Assembly: GCA_002339345.1 (NCBI GenBank)
Contig: DDKM01000075.1
Coordinates: 1-9,093, forward strand
Length of the DNA: 9,093 nt
Direction: 5' to 3'
DNA from: Firmicutes bacterium UBA2598
GTDB taxonomy: Bacteria > Bacillota > PH28-bin88
The translations under genes were made by a program, and so were the position numbers. The notes under the pieces are model-generated. The model was not told the DNA's origin. It saw only the letters and a list, made by a program, of their open reading frames with translations, and did no database searches. Positions 1 through 5,776 of this stretch are shown here, piece after piece. The stretch's first letter is position 1. Every line of letters starts with the position of its first letter.

Positions 1-878
1 CCGTGGCCGTACCCCGTGGCCACAAAGACCAACCTGTCGGGATACACCTGGACGGAAAGCCTGGTGGAGTTCAGGCCCAAAATCCGCCGCAATTCGGTGC
101 CGGCAAAGGTCTTGCCGCCCACCTGGGCGGTGCGCACCCGCCCGGTACTGCTGGCCTTAAGGACCTTCCAGGCCGGCGGGTTGCCGCCGGTCAGCTGGGC
201 AACAGGCATGGCGGCCAGGCTGGTGCCCAGCAGCCGGTCCAGGTCCGCCAGGGGGAAGGTGTGCACCGCCTGGTAACGGGGGGAGTCCTGGTCCCAGGGG
301 GAGGGAACGCTGCGCAGGTAGGGAACGGCAAATTGCCATACCTCCTCCGAGTTTTCCGTCCGGCCGCCGGCGTTGGAGTGATAGACAGGGTCGATGAGTT
401 GGCCTTTATAGGTAAGCACCTGGCCCGTTGTTTCCCGCACCGCCCTCTCCATCTTTTCCCGGTACAGGAAATAGCGGAAAATGCCCCACCGCTTTTCCAT
501 TTCCTCCCTGGACTGCCAGGCCTGGCAGTGGGTAGGGTCGGTGCAGACATCCGCCCCGGGGTGATGGGGGTTGGGGGTACCCTGCAGGCCCAATTGCAGC
601 TTCTTCAGGGCATAGGTGCGGGCGGCCACCGCCTGGGCCTTCAGGGCCTCTTCGTGGAACTCCGCCGGCATCTCCGCCGCCACCACACCCACCAGATATT
701 CCTCCAGGGGCATGGTTACCGTAGTGCCCCTTTGGTGCAACAGCACCTTCAGGGTGGGCCCTGCCCTTTCCACCTCCACGGGGGGCCGGAGCCACTGCAC
801 CAGCCATACCGTCACCACAGGCACCATCACCACCACCAGTATCATCACCAAAACCCCCATGACCAGGTAACGCCTCAC
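1..878 (-). CDS. spoIID: Stage II sporulation protein D (SpoIID), 3' end missing at window edge
   Basis: SpoIID is the lytic transglycosylase that, with SpoIIP and SpoIIM, degrades septal peptidoglycan so the mother cell can engulf the forespore. The minus-strand frame stays open from a GTG start to the window edge (292 codons). Residues 4-30 form an N-terminal membrane anchor. The SpoIID core follows: LEEYLVGVVAAEMP at 58-71 (E69 in AAEMP is the likely catalytic glutamate, by family knowledge), EALKAQAVAARTYA at 77-90, DVCTDPTHCQAW at 110-121 with two cysteines (C112, C118) that bind zinc in clostridial homologues, and HSNAGGRTENSEEVW at 167-181. The frame exits the window inside the usual GYGHGVGMSQ motif, so only a short C-terminus is missing. 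The GTG start has GGAAGGGAG about 9 nt upstream. In B. subtilis spoIID follows murAA; here a lipoprotein gene on the other strand separates them, so spoIID needs its own promoter. A mother-cell sigma-E promoter is expected, but I see no convincing match. Confidence 0.95.
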   Translation of the reverse strand, partial: MRRYLVMGVLVMILVVVMVPVVTVWLVQWLRPPVEVERAGPTLKVLLHQRGTTVTMPLEEYLVGVVAAEMPAEFHEEALKAQAVAARTYALKKLQLGLQGTPNPHHPGADVCTDPTHCQAWQSREEMEKRWGIFRYFLYREKMERAVRETTGQVLTYKGQLIDPVYHSNAGGRTENSEEVWQFAVPYLRSVPSPWDQDSPRYQAVHTFPLADLDRLLGTSLAAMPVAQLTGGNPPAWKVLKASSTGRVRTAQVGGKTFAGTELRRILGLNSTRLSVQVYPDRLVFVATGYGH

Positions 879-961
879 AGCACCTGACTCCCTTCCGCCC
901 GTTATAGGGCCAGTCCACCTGATCCATCTCTATGAGACCGGCTGCTGGTTTAGAATGGGTG

Positions 962-991
962 TTGACGGCCGGGGCGGGATGATGTTACGAT
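962..991 (+). promoter_or_regulatory. Possible sigma-A promoter of the lipoprotein gene
   Basis: TTGACG (962-967, five of six to consensus), an 18-nt spacer, then TACGAT (986-991, four of six). It would start transcription about 70 nt before the TTG start of the lipoprotein gene. It lies in the divergent gap shared with spoIID. The -10 match is only moderate, so the call is tentative. Confidence 0.35.
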
Positions 992-1070
992 TCCCAGGGT
1001 ACAGGCCGTAACCAGGAAATACAGGCGTAAAGGGACGCCAGGACAGGAATAAGGATGGAGGTGGCAGCCC

Positions 1071-1499
1071 TTGAGGTTTAAGTTGGTGGTGGTCGTGCTG
1101 CTCGCCGCGGCGCTGGCGGCGGGGTGCAGCACAAAAAAGGCGGATGTGGACCTATCGGAACCGGAAAGGGTGCTGGAGCAGTTTATCCAGGCGCAAGTGG
1201 CGGATGACCGGGCGGTGCTGGACGCCTTGACCCTGTCCAAGGTGAAAAGGGAGCTGGGCCAGGCGCTGTACTTCCCCAACCGCATCAGGTTCAATGTGCC
1301 GCCGGTGTTGAAATCCATTGACGTAAAGGAACTGTCCTTTGAAACGGACACCAGGAAGGTGTACAAGGTTTATTACACCATTGGCGTCCCGGCCGGTGAA
1401 AGGGCGCAGGAATTCCAGATCGATGAGGCCATTTCCATCGACAAAAAGAAGGACAAGTGGTATGTGGGCGGTTATGTGTTTGACAAGATGATCCGGTGA
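1071..1499 (+). CDS. Small lipoprotein of unknown function
   Basis: The product is 142 residues. The N-terminus MRFKLVVVVLLAAALAAGC is a lipoprotein signal peptide: positive residues R2 and K4, a hydrophobic stretch 5-17, and lipobox LAAGC with the acylated cysteine at C19. The mature protein should be anchored on the outer face of the membrane. After a short polar linker (STKKADVDLS), residues 31-60 look helical and amphipathic (PERVLEQFIQAQVADD), and the C-terminal half alternates like beta strands, ending KWYVGGYVFDKMIR. That layout resembles small NTF2-like/DUF4878-type lipoproteins, but this is an impression of fold, not a recognised family. The TTG start is supported by GGAGG at 1057-1061, 9 nt upstream. 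The gene is divergent from spoIID and convergent with murA, breaking the usual murA-spoIID order. The lipobox, the ribosome site and the sensible protein composition make it a real gene; its function is unknown. Confidence 0.8.
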   Translation: MRFKLVVVVLLAAALAAGCSTKKADVDLSEPERVLEQFIQAQVADDRAVLDALTLSKVKRELGQALYFPNRIRFNVPPVLKSIDVKELSFETDTRKVYKVYYTIGVPAGERAQEFQIDEAISIDKKKDKWYVGGYVFDKMIR

Positions 1500-1572
1500 A
1501 GGGTCGATACGGCGCCGCGTGCACAGTGGTGCGCCGGCTGGCCAGGCCAAATAACGGGCCACAGATTTAACA

Positions 1573-1609
1573 GGGCCGGCAATCTCCCGGATGGGGGAGA
1601 TGCCGGCCC
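1573..1609. terminator. Hairpin between convergent lipoprotein gene and murA
   Basis: GGGCCGGC (1573-1580) pairs with GCCGGCCC (1602-1609), and ATCTCCC (1582-1588) pairs with GGGAGAT (1595-1601). This gives a 15-bp stem with one bulged A and a 6-nt loop. It lies between the two stop codons, where a shared bidirectional terminator is expected. The flanking T-tracts are weak on both strands (plus AAATGTTTGG, minus TGTTAAATCTG), so termination efficiency is uncertain. Confidence 0.6.
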
Positions 1610-1637
1610 AAATGTTTGGACCATACCGTTTAGGATT

Positions 1638-2924
1638 CTACCGGTCGTTGTCGGGGTCGGGCTGGCCGGCACACCGGACCCGGGTAATATGGACGCCGAT
1701 GCCCCGCAGCTTTTCCACCAGGCGCTCATAACCCCGGTCCAGGTGATGGATGGCCCCCACTTCCGTCTGCCCTTCCGCCATCATCCCGGCCAGGAGGAGG
1801 GCGGCCCCGGCCCGCAGGTCCGTGGCCTTGACGGGCGCCCCGGTCAGTTTGGGGACTCCTTTGACCACCGCCGTGTGTCCCTCGATGACGATGTTGGCGC
1901 CCATGCGTTTTAATTCATTAACGTGCATAAACCGGTTTTCAAATACCGTTTCGGCGATGACACTGGTACCCTGGGCCCTGGTTAAAAGGGCCATGAACTG
2001 GGCCTGCATATCCGTCGGGAAGCCGGGATAGGGGAGTGTTTTGATGTCCACCGCACATAACTCACCGGTGCTTACCACCCGGACGCCGCCCCCTTCTTCG
2101 TGGACCTCCACCCCTGCTTCCACCAGTTTGGCCACCACCGGTTTCAAGTGATCAAAGATGACGTTGTCCACCAGCACGTTACCGCCTGCTCCCGCGGCCA
2201 TCACCATATAGGTGCCGGCCTCGATACGGTCGGGGATCACTGCATGGCTCGTCCCCTTAAGGGAAGGCACCCCTTCGATGCGGATGATGTTGGTGCCGGC
2301 GCCGTAGACCTGTCCGCCCATGGAATTGAGGAAATTGGCCAGATCCACAATTTCCGGCTCCTCCGCCGCGTTTTCGATGACGGTGGTGCCCTTGGCCAGG
2401 GAGGCCGCCATCATGATGTTTTCCGTGGCTCCCACACTGGGGAAGTCCAGGTATACCCTGGCCCCGGTGAGGCGAGGGGCGTGGGCTTCGATGCTGCCAT
2501 GGCCAATCTGGATGCTGGCACCCAGTGCGGCAAAGCCCTTCAAGTGGAGGTCAATTGGCCTGGTACCGATGGCACAACCGCCGGGCAGGGACATTTTGGC
2601 CCGGCCCTTTCTGGCCAGCAGGGGCCCCATGGCCAGAAAGGAGGCCCGCATACGCCGGACAAATTCATAGGGGGCCTCATAGCCCGTCAGATTGGAACAG
2701 TCTACCGTCATCTCACCCCCCGCAAGGGGGGAAATGCGGGCTCCCAGGTGGTTCAATACCTCACAAATGGTGGCCACATCCGCCAGGTCGGGAATATCCA
2801 TCAAACGGCTGGGGCCTTCCGCCAGCAGGGAAGCGGCGATGATCGGCAAAACGGCATTCTTGGCGCCGCTTACACTAATGGAGCCGTTGAGTTGCTCCCC
2901 ACCCTGGATAATCAATTTTTCCAA
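1638..2924 (-). CDS. murA: UDP-N-acetylglucosamine 1-carboxyvinyltransferase (MurA)
   Basis: MurA transfers enolpyruvate from phosphoenolpyruvate to UDP-GlcNAc, the first committed cytoplasmic step of peptidoglycan synthesis and the target of fosfomycin. The product is 428 residues, normal for the family. Key residues fall at nearly the E. coli numbers: K22-N23 in GAKNAV, the arginine cluster VRRMR at 89-93, the catalytic-loop cysteine C117 in PGGCAIGTRP (the fosfomycin-reactive cysteine is intact), D305 in PGFPTDMQAQ, R371 in DLRAGAALL and R397 in HHLDRGYERL. An upstream in-frame TTG (2948) and ATG (2930) are possible starts, but TTG at 2924 is preferred. It lies 8 nt after GGAGG and gives the N-terminus MEKLIIQGG, which matches known MurA proteins. 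ywmB lies 113 nt upstream on the same strand and is probably co-transcribed. The short charged C-terminal tail (GQPDPDNDR) is ordinary variation. Confidence 0.98.
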   Translation of the reverse strand: MEKLIIQGGEQLNGSISVSGAKNAVLPIIAASLLAEGPSRLMDIPDLADVATICEVLNHLGARISPLAGGEMTVDCSNLTGYEAPYEFVRRMRASFLAMGPLLARKGRAKMSLPGGCAIGTRPIDLHLKGFAALGASIQIGHGSIEAHAPRLTGARVYLDFPSVGATENIMMAASLAKGTTVIENAAEEPEIVDLANFLNSMGGQVYGAGTNIIRIEGVPSLKGTSHAVIPDRIEAGTYMVMAAGAGGNVLVDNVIFDHLKPVVAKLVEAGVEVHEEGGGVRVVSTGELCAVDIKTLPYPGFPTDMQAQFMALLTRAQGTSVIAETVFENRFMHVNELKRMGANIVIEGHTAVVKGVPKLTGAPVKATDLRAGAALLLAGMMAEGQTEVGAIHHLDRGYERLVEKLRGIGVHITRVRCAGQPDPDNDR

Positions 2925-2932
2925 GTACATTT

Positions 2933-2937
2933 CCTCC
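2933..2937 (-). promoter_or_regulatory. Ribosome binding site that decides the murA start
   Basis: GGAGG on the minus strand is 2 nt from the nearby ATG (2930), too close to serve it, but 8 nt from the TTG at 2924. That spacing, together with the MEKLIIQGG homology, favours the TTG. Confidence 0.75.
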
Positions 2938-3037
2938 AGTTGCAACAAACCTTGTGTTCTGCCTGCATGTCAATTCGGTGCGACACCAGGAATTCCTGCC
3001 TGGCCTGTGCCTTTCCGATCTTGCAAAAAATGGTTAC

Positions 3038-3799
3038 TCAGTACTCTCCGTCCAGCAAGGGTGTGGCAATGGACAGGTAGGTACGGTCATCAACGGAATG
3101 GTAGCGCACCGCTGTGTTTACATTGACCTTGCGCCCGGCCACCGTCAAATGGTTGCCAATGAGGCGGGTATACCCGGTGGCGCTGGAGAGGTCCCCCTCT
3201 TCCATACCCTCCAGGTATTTGGCCTGGAGATACCGGAAGGTCTGTTTGGTCACCTGCCGCCGCTGGCCGGAATCCAGCCGGCCGGGAAAAGTGCCGGTCA
3301 CTGTGAGGGAAAGACGGGGTTTTAAGGATAGTTGTTCAAAAACCGCACTGATTTCTTGACGCCATTGGTGCAAACCATCCGGCTGATCCCTGCCTGCCAG
3401 GCTGACCAGCAGGTAGGTTTCCGGTTGGGTGCTGGCGGTACCGGGGTGTGCCGCCACCGCCTGCACCGCCACCACCAGCCATCCATGGGACCCCACCGGC
3501 CCTCCCAGCATCAAGCCCAGGAAATCCGGCTCCCGGTGCCTGGTAAGGGTGGGCTGTTCCATACCCAAAATACTCGCCACCCGGTGGGCCATCCCTTCCA
3601 CTTCACTATCCGCCAATTGACGGTCGCGCATCACCGACCAGGCCAGCACCCGGTACTCCTGGAAGGCCGCCCCGGAGGATTCCAGTGCCCGCACCAGTTC
3701 CTCCTCCCCGGTGCCGCCGTCCTGGGAAAAGGCCAGGGGGTTTAAGGCATATGCCGCCAGGCCGGCCAAAAAAATAAGTCCGAAAAACCAGTTCTTCAA
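3038..3799 (-). CDS. ywmB: YwmB family protein (TATA-box-binding-like fold, DUF1779)
   Basis: This is a conserved Firmicute protein encoded just upstream of murA; its molecular role is not established. The product is 253 residues, about the usual family length. Residues 3-20 (WFFGLIFLAGLAAYALN) form a signal peptide or membrane anchor, so the bulk of the protein is outside the cytoplasm. The body has two similar halves of mixed helix and strand, ending in the family's typical C-terminus: NVNTAVRYHSVDDRTYLSIATP followed by LLDGEY (compare the GTPI..EY ending of homologues, from memory). The TTG start is supported by AAGGAGG 8 nt upstream. Placement before murA on the same strand, as in B. subtilis, is the strongest support for the name. 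Co-transcription with murA suggests a cell-envelope link, but that is inference from position. It is separated from the ATP synthase genes by the plus-strand antiporter unit. Confidence 0.85.
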   Translation of the reverse strand: MKNWFFGLIFLAGLAAYALNPLAFSQDGGTGEEELVRALESSGAAFQEYRVLAWSVMRDRQLADSEVEGMAHRVASILGMEQPTLTRHREPDFLGLMLGGPVGSHGWLVVAVQAVAAHPGTASTQPETYLLVSLAGRDQPDGLHQWRQEISAVFEQLSLKPRLSLTVTGTFPGRLDSGQRRQVTKQTFRYLQAKYLEGMEEGDLSSATGYTRLIGNHLTVAGRKVNVNTAVRYHSVDDRTYLSIATPLLDGEY

Positions 3800-3814
3800 A
3801 TAACCGTCCTCCTT

Positions 3815-3843
3815 ATTAAATTTTCCAGGTATATTGTTGCCAA
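3815..3843 (-). promoter_or_regulatory. Promoter-like sequence before ywmB, awkwardly placed
   Basis: Minus strand TTGGCA (3843-3838, five of six), a 17-nt spacer, then TTTAAT (3820-3815, five of six). The match to sigma-A is good, but the -10 box abuts the AAGGAGG ribosome site (3814-3808). Transcription would then start inside or just after the ribosome site and give a leaderless or poorly translated message. It may be a chance match; a promoter further upstream would read through the 3854-3896 hairpin. Confidence 0.3.
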
Positions 3844-3853
3844 AAGGACGGCT

Positions 3854-3896
3854 AAAAACACGAAGGCCGCGGTGTTTCTGCGCCGCGACCTCCGTG
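3854..3896 (-). terminator. Strand-specific intrinsic terminator/attenuator in the ywmB leader
   Basis: On the minus strand a 14-bp stem (3896-3883 with 3872-3859) closes a 10-nt loop and is followed by five Ts (3858-3854). Two of the pairs are G.U wobbles in minus-strand RNA but would be A.C mismatches in plus-strand RNA, so the hairpin is built for minus-strand transcripts. It lies 55 nt before the ywmB start and there is no minus-strand gene just upstream. It is therefore either an attenuator in a ywmB leader or a terminator of a small or antisense RNA. Confidence 0.6.
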
Positions 3897-4077
3897 CCCT
3901 TTGGTTAATTGCTTTTGTGTAAAGCAAGTGGGGTTCAGTATTCGAGGGGTTGACCCTGATTTCCTGCCGGGATGGGGTGGTAATATTTTGTTTTTGGTGG
4001 GTTTATTTTGTGGTGGCCCGATGTTTAAAAGGTTTGGCCTTTTTGGCCGTGTGTCAGCACTGTGTGCCAGGCTTAGC
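3897..4077. other. AT/GT-rich non-coding spacer between ywmB leader and antiporter promoter
   Basis: I see no convincing gene on either strand; the short open frames here have no ribosome site and no recognisable product. Local features are a perfect 7-bp hairpin TTGCTTT/AAAGCAA (3909-3927), TATTTTGT repeated 20 bp apart (3984-3991 and 4004-4011) with TGGTGG nearby each time, and GGCC-TTTTT-GGCC near 4040. Composition is less GC-rich than the genes on either side. It must contain or adjoin any upstream promoter of ywmB. Confidence 0.5.
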
Positions 4078-4107
4078 TTGACAACCGCCATTAAGCTGGC
4101 ATATACT
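4078..4107 (+). promoter_or_regulatory. Sigma-A promoter of the riboswitch-antiporter unit
   Basis: TTGACA (4078-4083, perfect -35), an 18-nt spacer, then TATACT (4102-4107, five of six to the -10 consensus). The predicted start at about 4114 falls exactly at the 5' strand of riboswitch helix P1, which supports both calls. Confidence 0.8.
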
Positions 4108-4113
4108 TTGGAT

Positions 4114-4224
4114 TGTATAAAGGGGAGTAGCTCGCACCCAATTAATTTTGGGTGGGTATGATCGACATTCCGGCCTTGGCGCCCGGTCATATCGGCAAAG
4201 ACGTGAATGAGCAAGACCTTTGTG
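4114..4224 (+). promoter_or_regulatory. yybP-ykoY family Mn2+-sensing riboswitch aptamer
   Basis: The hallmark sequence ATAAAGGGGAGTAGCTC (4117-4133) begins the aptamer and the hallmark GAGCAAGACCTTT (4209-4221) closes it. Helix P1 pairs AAAGG (4119-4123) with CCTTT (4217-4221). The next helix pairs CACCCAA (4135-4141) with TTGGGTG (4148-4154) around a TTAATT loop. Between them (about 4160-4208) is the second arm with GGCCTTGGCGCC and CGGTCATATCGG. This family binds Mn2+ and usually switches on manganese exporters (MntP, TerC/YkoY, UPF0016, P-type ATPases, from family knowledge). The following terminator uses the P1 3' strand, so metal binding should keep P1 formed and let transcription continue. 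Recognition is by eye from the consensus; no covariance model was run. Confidence 0.88.
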
Positions 4225-4254
4225 TGGCATACCATACAAGGTCTCGTTTTTTTT
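4214..4254 (+). terminator. Intrinsic terminator of the riboswitch expression platform
   Basis: AGACC (4214-4218) pairs with GGTCT (4240-4244) and GTGTGG (4222-4227) pairs with CCATAC (4232-4237), with TTT opposite AA in between, a CATA loop and eight Ts at 4247-4254. Its 5' strand reuses CCTTT of aptamer helix P1, so the two structures exclude each other. This predicts a transcriptional ON switch for the gene starting at 4276. Confidence 0.88.
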
Positions 4255-4260
4255 GCAGGA

Positions 4261-4268
4261 AAGGAGCG
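4261..4268 (+). promoter_or_regulatory. Ribosome binding site that decides the antiporter start
   Basis: AAGGAGCG lies 9 nt before TTG 4276, whereas ATG 4282 would be about 15 nt away. The upstream in-frame ATG at 4207 lies inside the aptamer and before the terminator and has no ribosome site, so it is not the start. Confidence 0.7.
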
Positions 4269-4275
4269 GAAAAAT

Positions 4276-5244
4276 TTGGACATGGTTTTGGCCTTTTTGA
4301 TCCTGGTGGCTTCGGTGGTGGCGGTAGGCTTCGGAGCGAACTGGTTGATCGAGTCTTCGGTATTTCTTGCCCAGCGGTACCACATTCCCAAGAGAGTGAT
4401 AGGAGCAACACTCCTTAGCTTCGGCACCACCCTTCCGGAATTTGCCGTTTCCCTGAATGCAGGCCTGGCGGGATCGCCCGGCTTGGCACTGGGCAATGCC
4501 TTTGGTTCAATTATTTTTAATACCGGCTTCATTCTTTCCCTGGTATGTATGCTTACCCCCATTCACGCCAGTTTCAGGAATCTAAGACACCAGTTCATTT
4601 TCCTGGGCCTGGCCATGTTGGCGGTTCTGGCTTTCGCCAAAAACGACATGATTGCACCCATGGAAGGTGGGGCCTTGTTGTCCCTGACCATCGCCTACTG
4701 CTGGATGCTGTACCGGAAAACAGATGCAGAAGAATTTTCGGACCAGGCTGGGAGCCACAGTACCAGTGGGGAAAAGGCCCCGCGCCCGGATGGAAACCAA
4801 AGGGCCTTGGGCGTGCAGGCGCTGTTCTTCCTGCTGGGTATTGCCCTTGTGGGTTTTGGCAGCAAGTTTATGGTCAGTTCGGCCACCACCATCGCCCGTG
4901 GATTTGGTGTGTCCGAAACTATTATAGGCTTGACCATAGTCGCCGCCGGCACCTCCATGCCGGAACTGGTGACCAGTGTGATGTCCGTTCTTAAGGGCCA
5001 CCGGGATCTTTCCCTGGGCAATATCCTGGGTGCCAACATCCTCAACATCACCTGGGTAACCGCCTTTGTGGCCGTTACTTCGGGAACAGGTCTGACTACC
5101 CAGGGCATTTTTAGGGACATGCTGGTGGCCGGTGCCATCAACCTGTATACCTTGATCATAATCCTTTTCTATCGCCGGCTGGGGTGGGTTTACGGCGCTG
5201 TTGGCATGGCTGGATACATTATTTACGCGGCATCCAAAGTATAG
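4276..5244 (+). CDS. CaCA-family cation antiporter, probably a manganese/calcium exporter
   Basis: This is an integral membrane exchanger of the Ca2+/cation antiporter superfamily (YrbG-like). The product is 322 residues, the usual length for bacterial members. It has two inverted halves of about five hydrophobic helices joined by a hydrophilic loop at 147-178 (charged, with SHSTSGEKAPRPDGNQ). The first alpha repeat reads VIGATLLSFGTTLPE (41-55) then ALGNAFGSIIFN (71-82), with E55, S78 and N82. The second reads IIGLTIVAAGTSMPE (216-230) then LGNILGANILN (247-257), with T226, S227 and E230. In the second repeat the serine of the usual GSN is alanine (A253), and N257 stands where the NCX_Mj Asp lies. 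The gene has its own promoter, the riboswitch above and the terminator at 5305-5339. The Mn2+ riboswitch suggests metal-induced manganese export. Substrate is inferred from regulation; plain Ca2+/Na+ or Ca2+/H+ exchange remains possible. The start is chosen as TTG 4276; ATG 4282 is the alternative. Confidence 0.93.
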   Translation: MDMVLAFLILVASVVAVGFGANWLIESSVFLAQRYHIPKRVIGATLLSFGTTLPEFAVSLNAGLAGSPGLALGNAFGSIIFNTGFILSLVCMLTPIHASFRNLRHQFIFLGLAMLAVLAFAKNDMIAPMEGGALLSLTIAYCWMLYRKTDAEEFSDQAGSHSTSGEKAPRPDGNQRALGVQALFFLLGIALVGFGSKFMVSSATTIARGFGVSETIIGLTIVAAGTSMPELVTSVMSVLKGHRDLSLGNILGANILNITWVTAFVAVTSGTGLTTQGIFRDMLVAGAINLYTLIIILFYRRLGWVYGAVGMAGYIIYAASKV

Positions 5245-5304
5245 GTGGACGAGCAGGCCGAGCCCCCGTGTCTGCATATCTAATTTGTGTAAATAAAAAT
5301 GAGT

Positions 5305-5339
5305 AAGGGAGAGTTCCCCAAAGAAGAACTCTCCCTTTT
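5305..5339. terminator. Bidirectional terminator between antiporter and atpC
   Basis: A perfect 12-bp stem AAGGGAGAGTTC (5305-5316) / GAACTCTCCCTT (5326-5337) closes a 9-nt loop. The plus strand continues with TTTTACT; the minus strand continues ACTCATTTTTATTT. It sits 20 nt after the atpC stop and about 60 nt after the antiporter stop, so it can end both convergent transcripts, including the whole atp operon. Confidence 0.85.
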
Positions 5340-5357
5340 ACTACCTTGCCACGGGGT

Positions 5358-5759
5358 CTACTCGCCAGCCTTAATGCGGGCCAGGGCCCGCTGGAGGGCC
5401 AATTCCGCCCGCAACACATCCAGCCCCGCTTCCCGGTTCTTCAATCGCTGCTGGGCCCTTTCCCTGGCCCGCTGAGCCCGGGCCAGGTCGATTTCCTCTC
5501 CCCGCTCTGCGGTATCCGCCAGGATGACCGCCCGGTTGTCCACCACTTCCATGAACCCGCCGCTTAAGGCCAGACGGCTGGTCTTTCCCCTTATGGTGTA
5601 TTTTACAACACCGGCTTTCAGTCCGGTGACCAGGGGGGCGTGGCCGGGCAGGACACCCAGGTAACCCTCAAAGGCGGGTACCACCAGGGAATCCACCTCT
5701 TTTTGCAGCACAATCCGTTCAGGTGTAACGATTTCCATTAAAATGGTTTTGGCCGCCAA
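5358..5759 (-). CDS. atpC: F1 ATP synthase epsilon subunit
   Basis: Epsilon is part of the central stalk and an internal inhibitor of ATP hydrolysis. The product is 133 residues, typical. The N-terminal beta-sandwich (about 1-86) carries EGYLGVLPGHAPLVTGLKAG at 31-50, the family signature. The C-terminal helical hairpin (87-133) is arginine-rich. IDLARA at 90-95 fits the I(L)DxxRA ATP-binding motif known from thermophilic Bacillus epsilon, so this subunit may sense ATP concentration; that is inference from motif. The TTG start is placed after GGTGGG with 7 nt spacing. The gene is last in the operon, 17 nt after atpD, followed by the 5305-5339 terminator. Confidence 0.97.
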   Translation of the reverse strand: MAAKTILMEIVTPERIVLQKEVDSLVVPAFEGYLGVLPGHAPLVTGLKAGVVKYTIRGKTSRLALSGGFMEVVDNRAVILADTAERGEEIDLARAQRARERAQQRLKNREAGLDVLRAELALQRALARIKAGE

Positions 5760-5776
5760 GGTTTATCCCACCTTTC

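Noticed and set aside
3..887. 294-codon plus-strand open frame rich in glycine and histidine
   Set aside because: It is the shadow of spoIID on the opposite strand. Its protein is low-complexity and unlike any family, while the minus frame matches SpoIID throughout.
926..934. CATAGAGAT as a sigma-E -10 box for spoIID
   Set aside because: It matches the CATACA-T consensus only partly and has no suitable -35 element at the right distance, although a sigma-E promoter is expected in this gap.
2945..2973. Perfect TTGACA (minus strand, 2973-2968) upstream of murA as a promoter
   Set aside because: No acceptable -10 box at 16-18 nt (best is TTTGTT, three of six), and transcription would start at the ribosome site.
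2987..2998. 12-bp palindrome CAGGAATTCCTG in the ywmB-murA gap as an operator
   Set aside because: It is single and short, with no link to a known regulator or promoter; chance is likely enough.
4207..4275. Upstream ATG start for the antiporter at 4207
   Set aside because: It lies within the riboswitch aptamer before the terminator, has no ribosome site, and adds residues not typical of the family.
3852..4562. 236-codon minus-strand open frame overlapping the antiporter and riboswitch
   Set aside because: It is antisense to the real antiporter gene, promoter and riboswitch, with no ribosome site and no recognisable protein.
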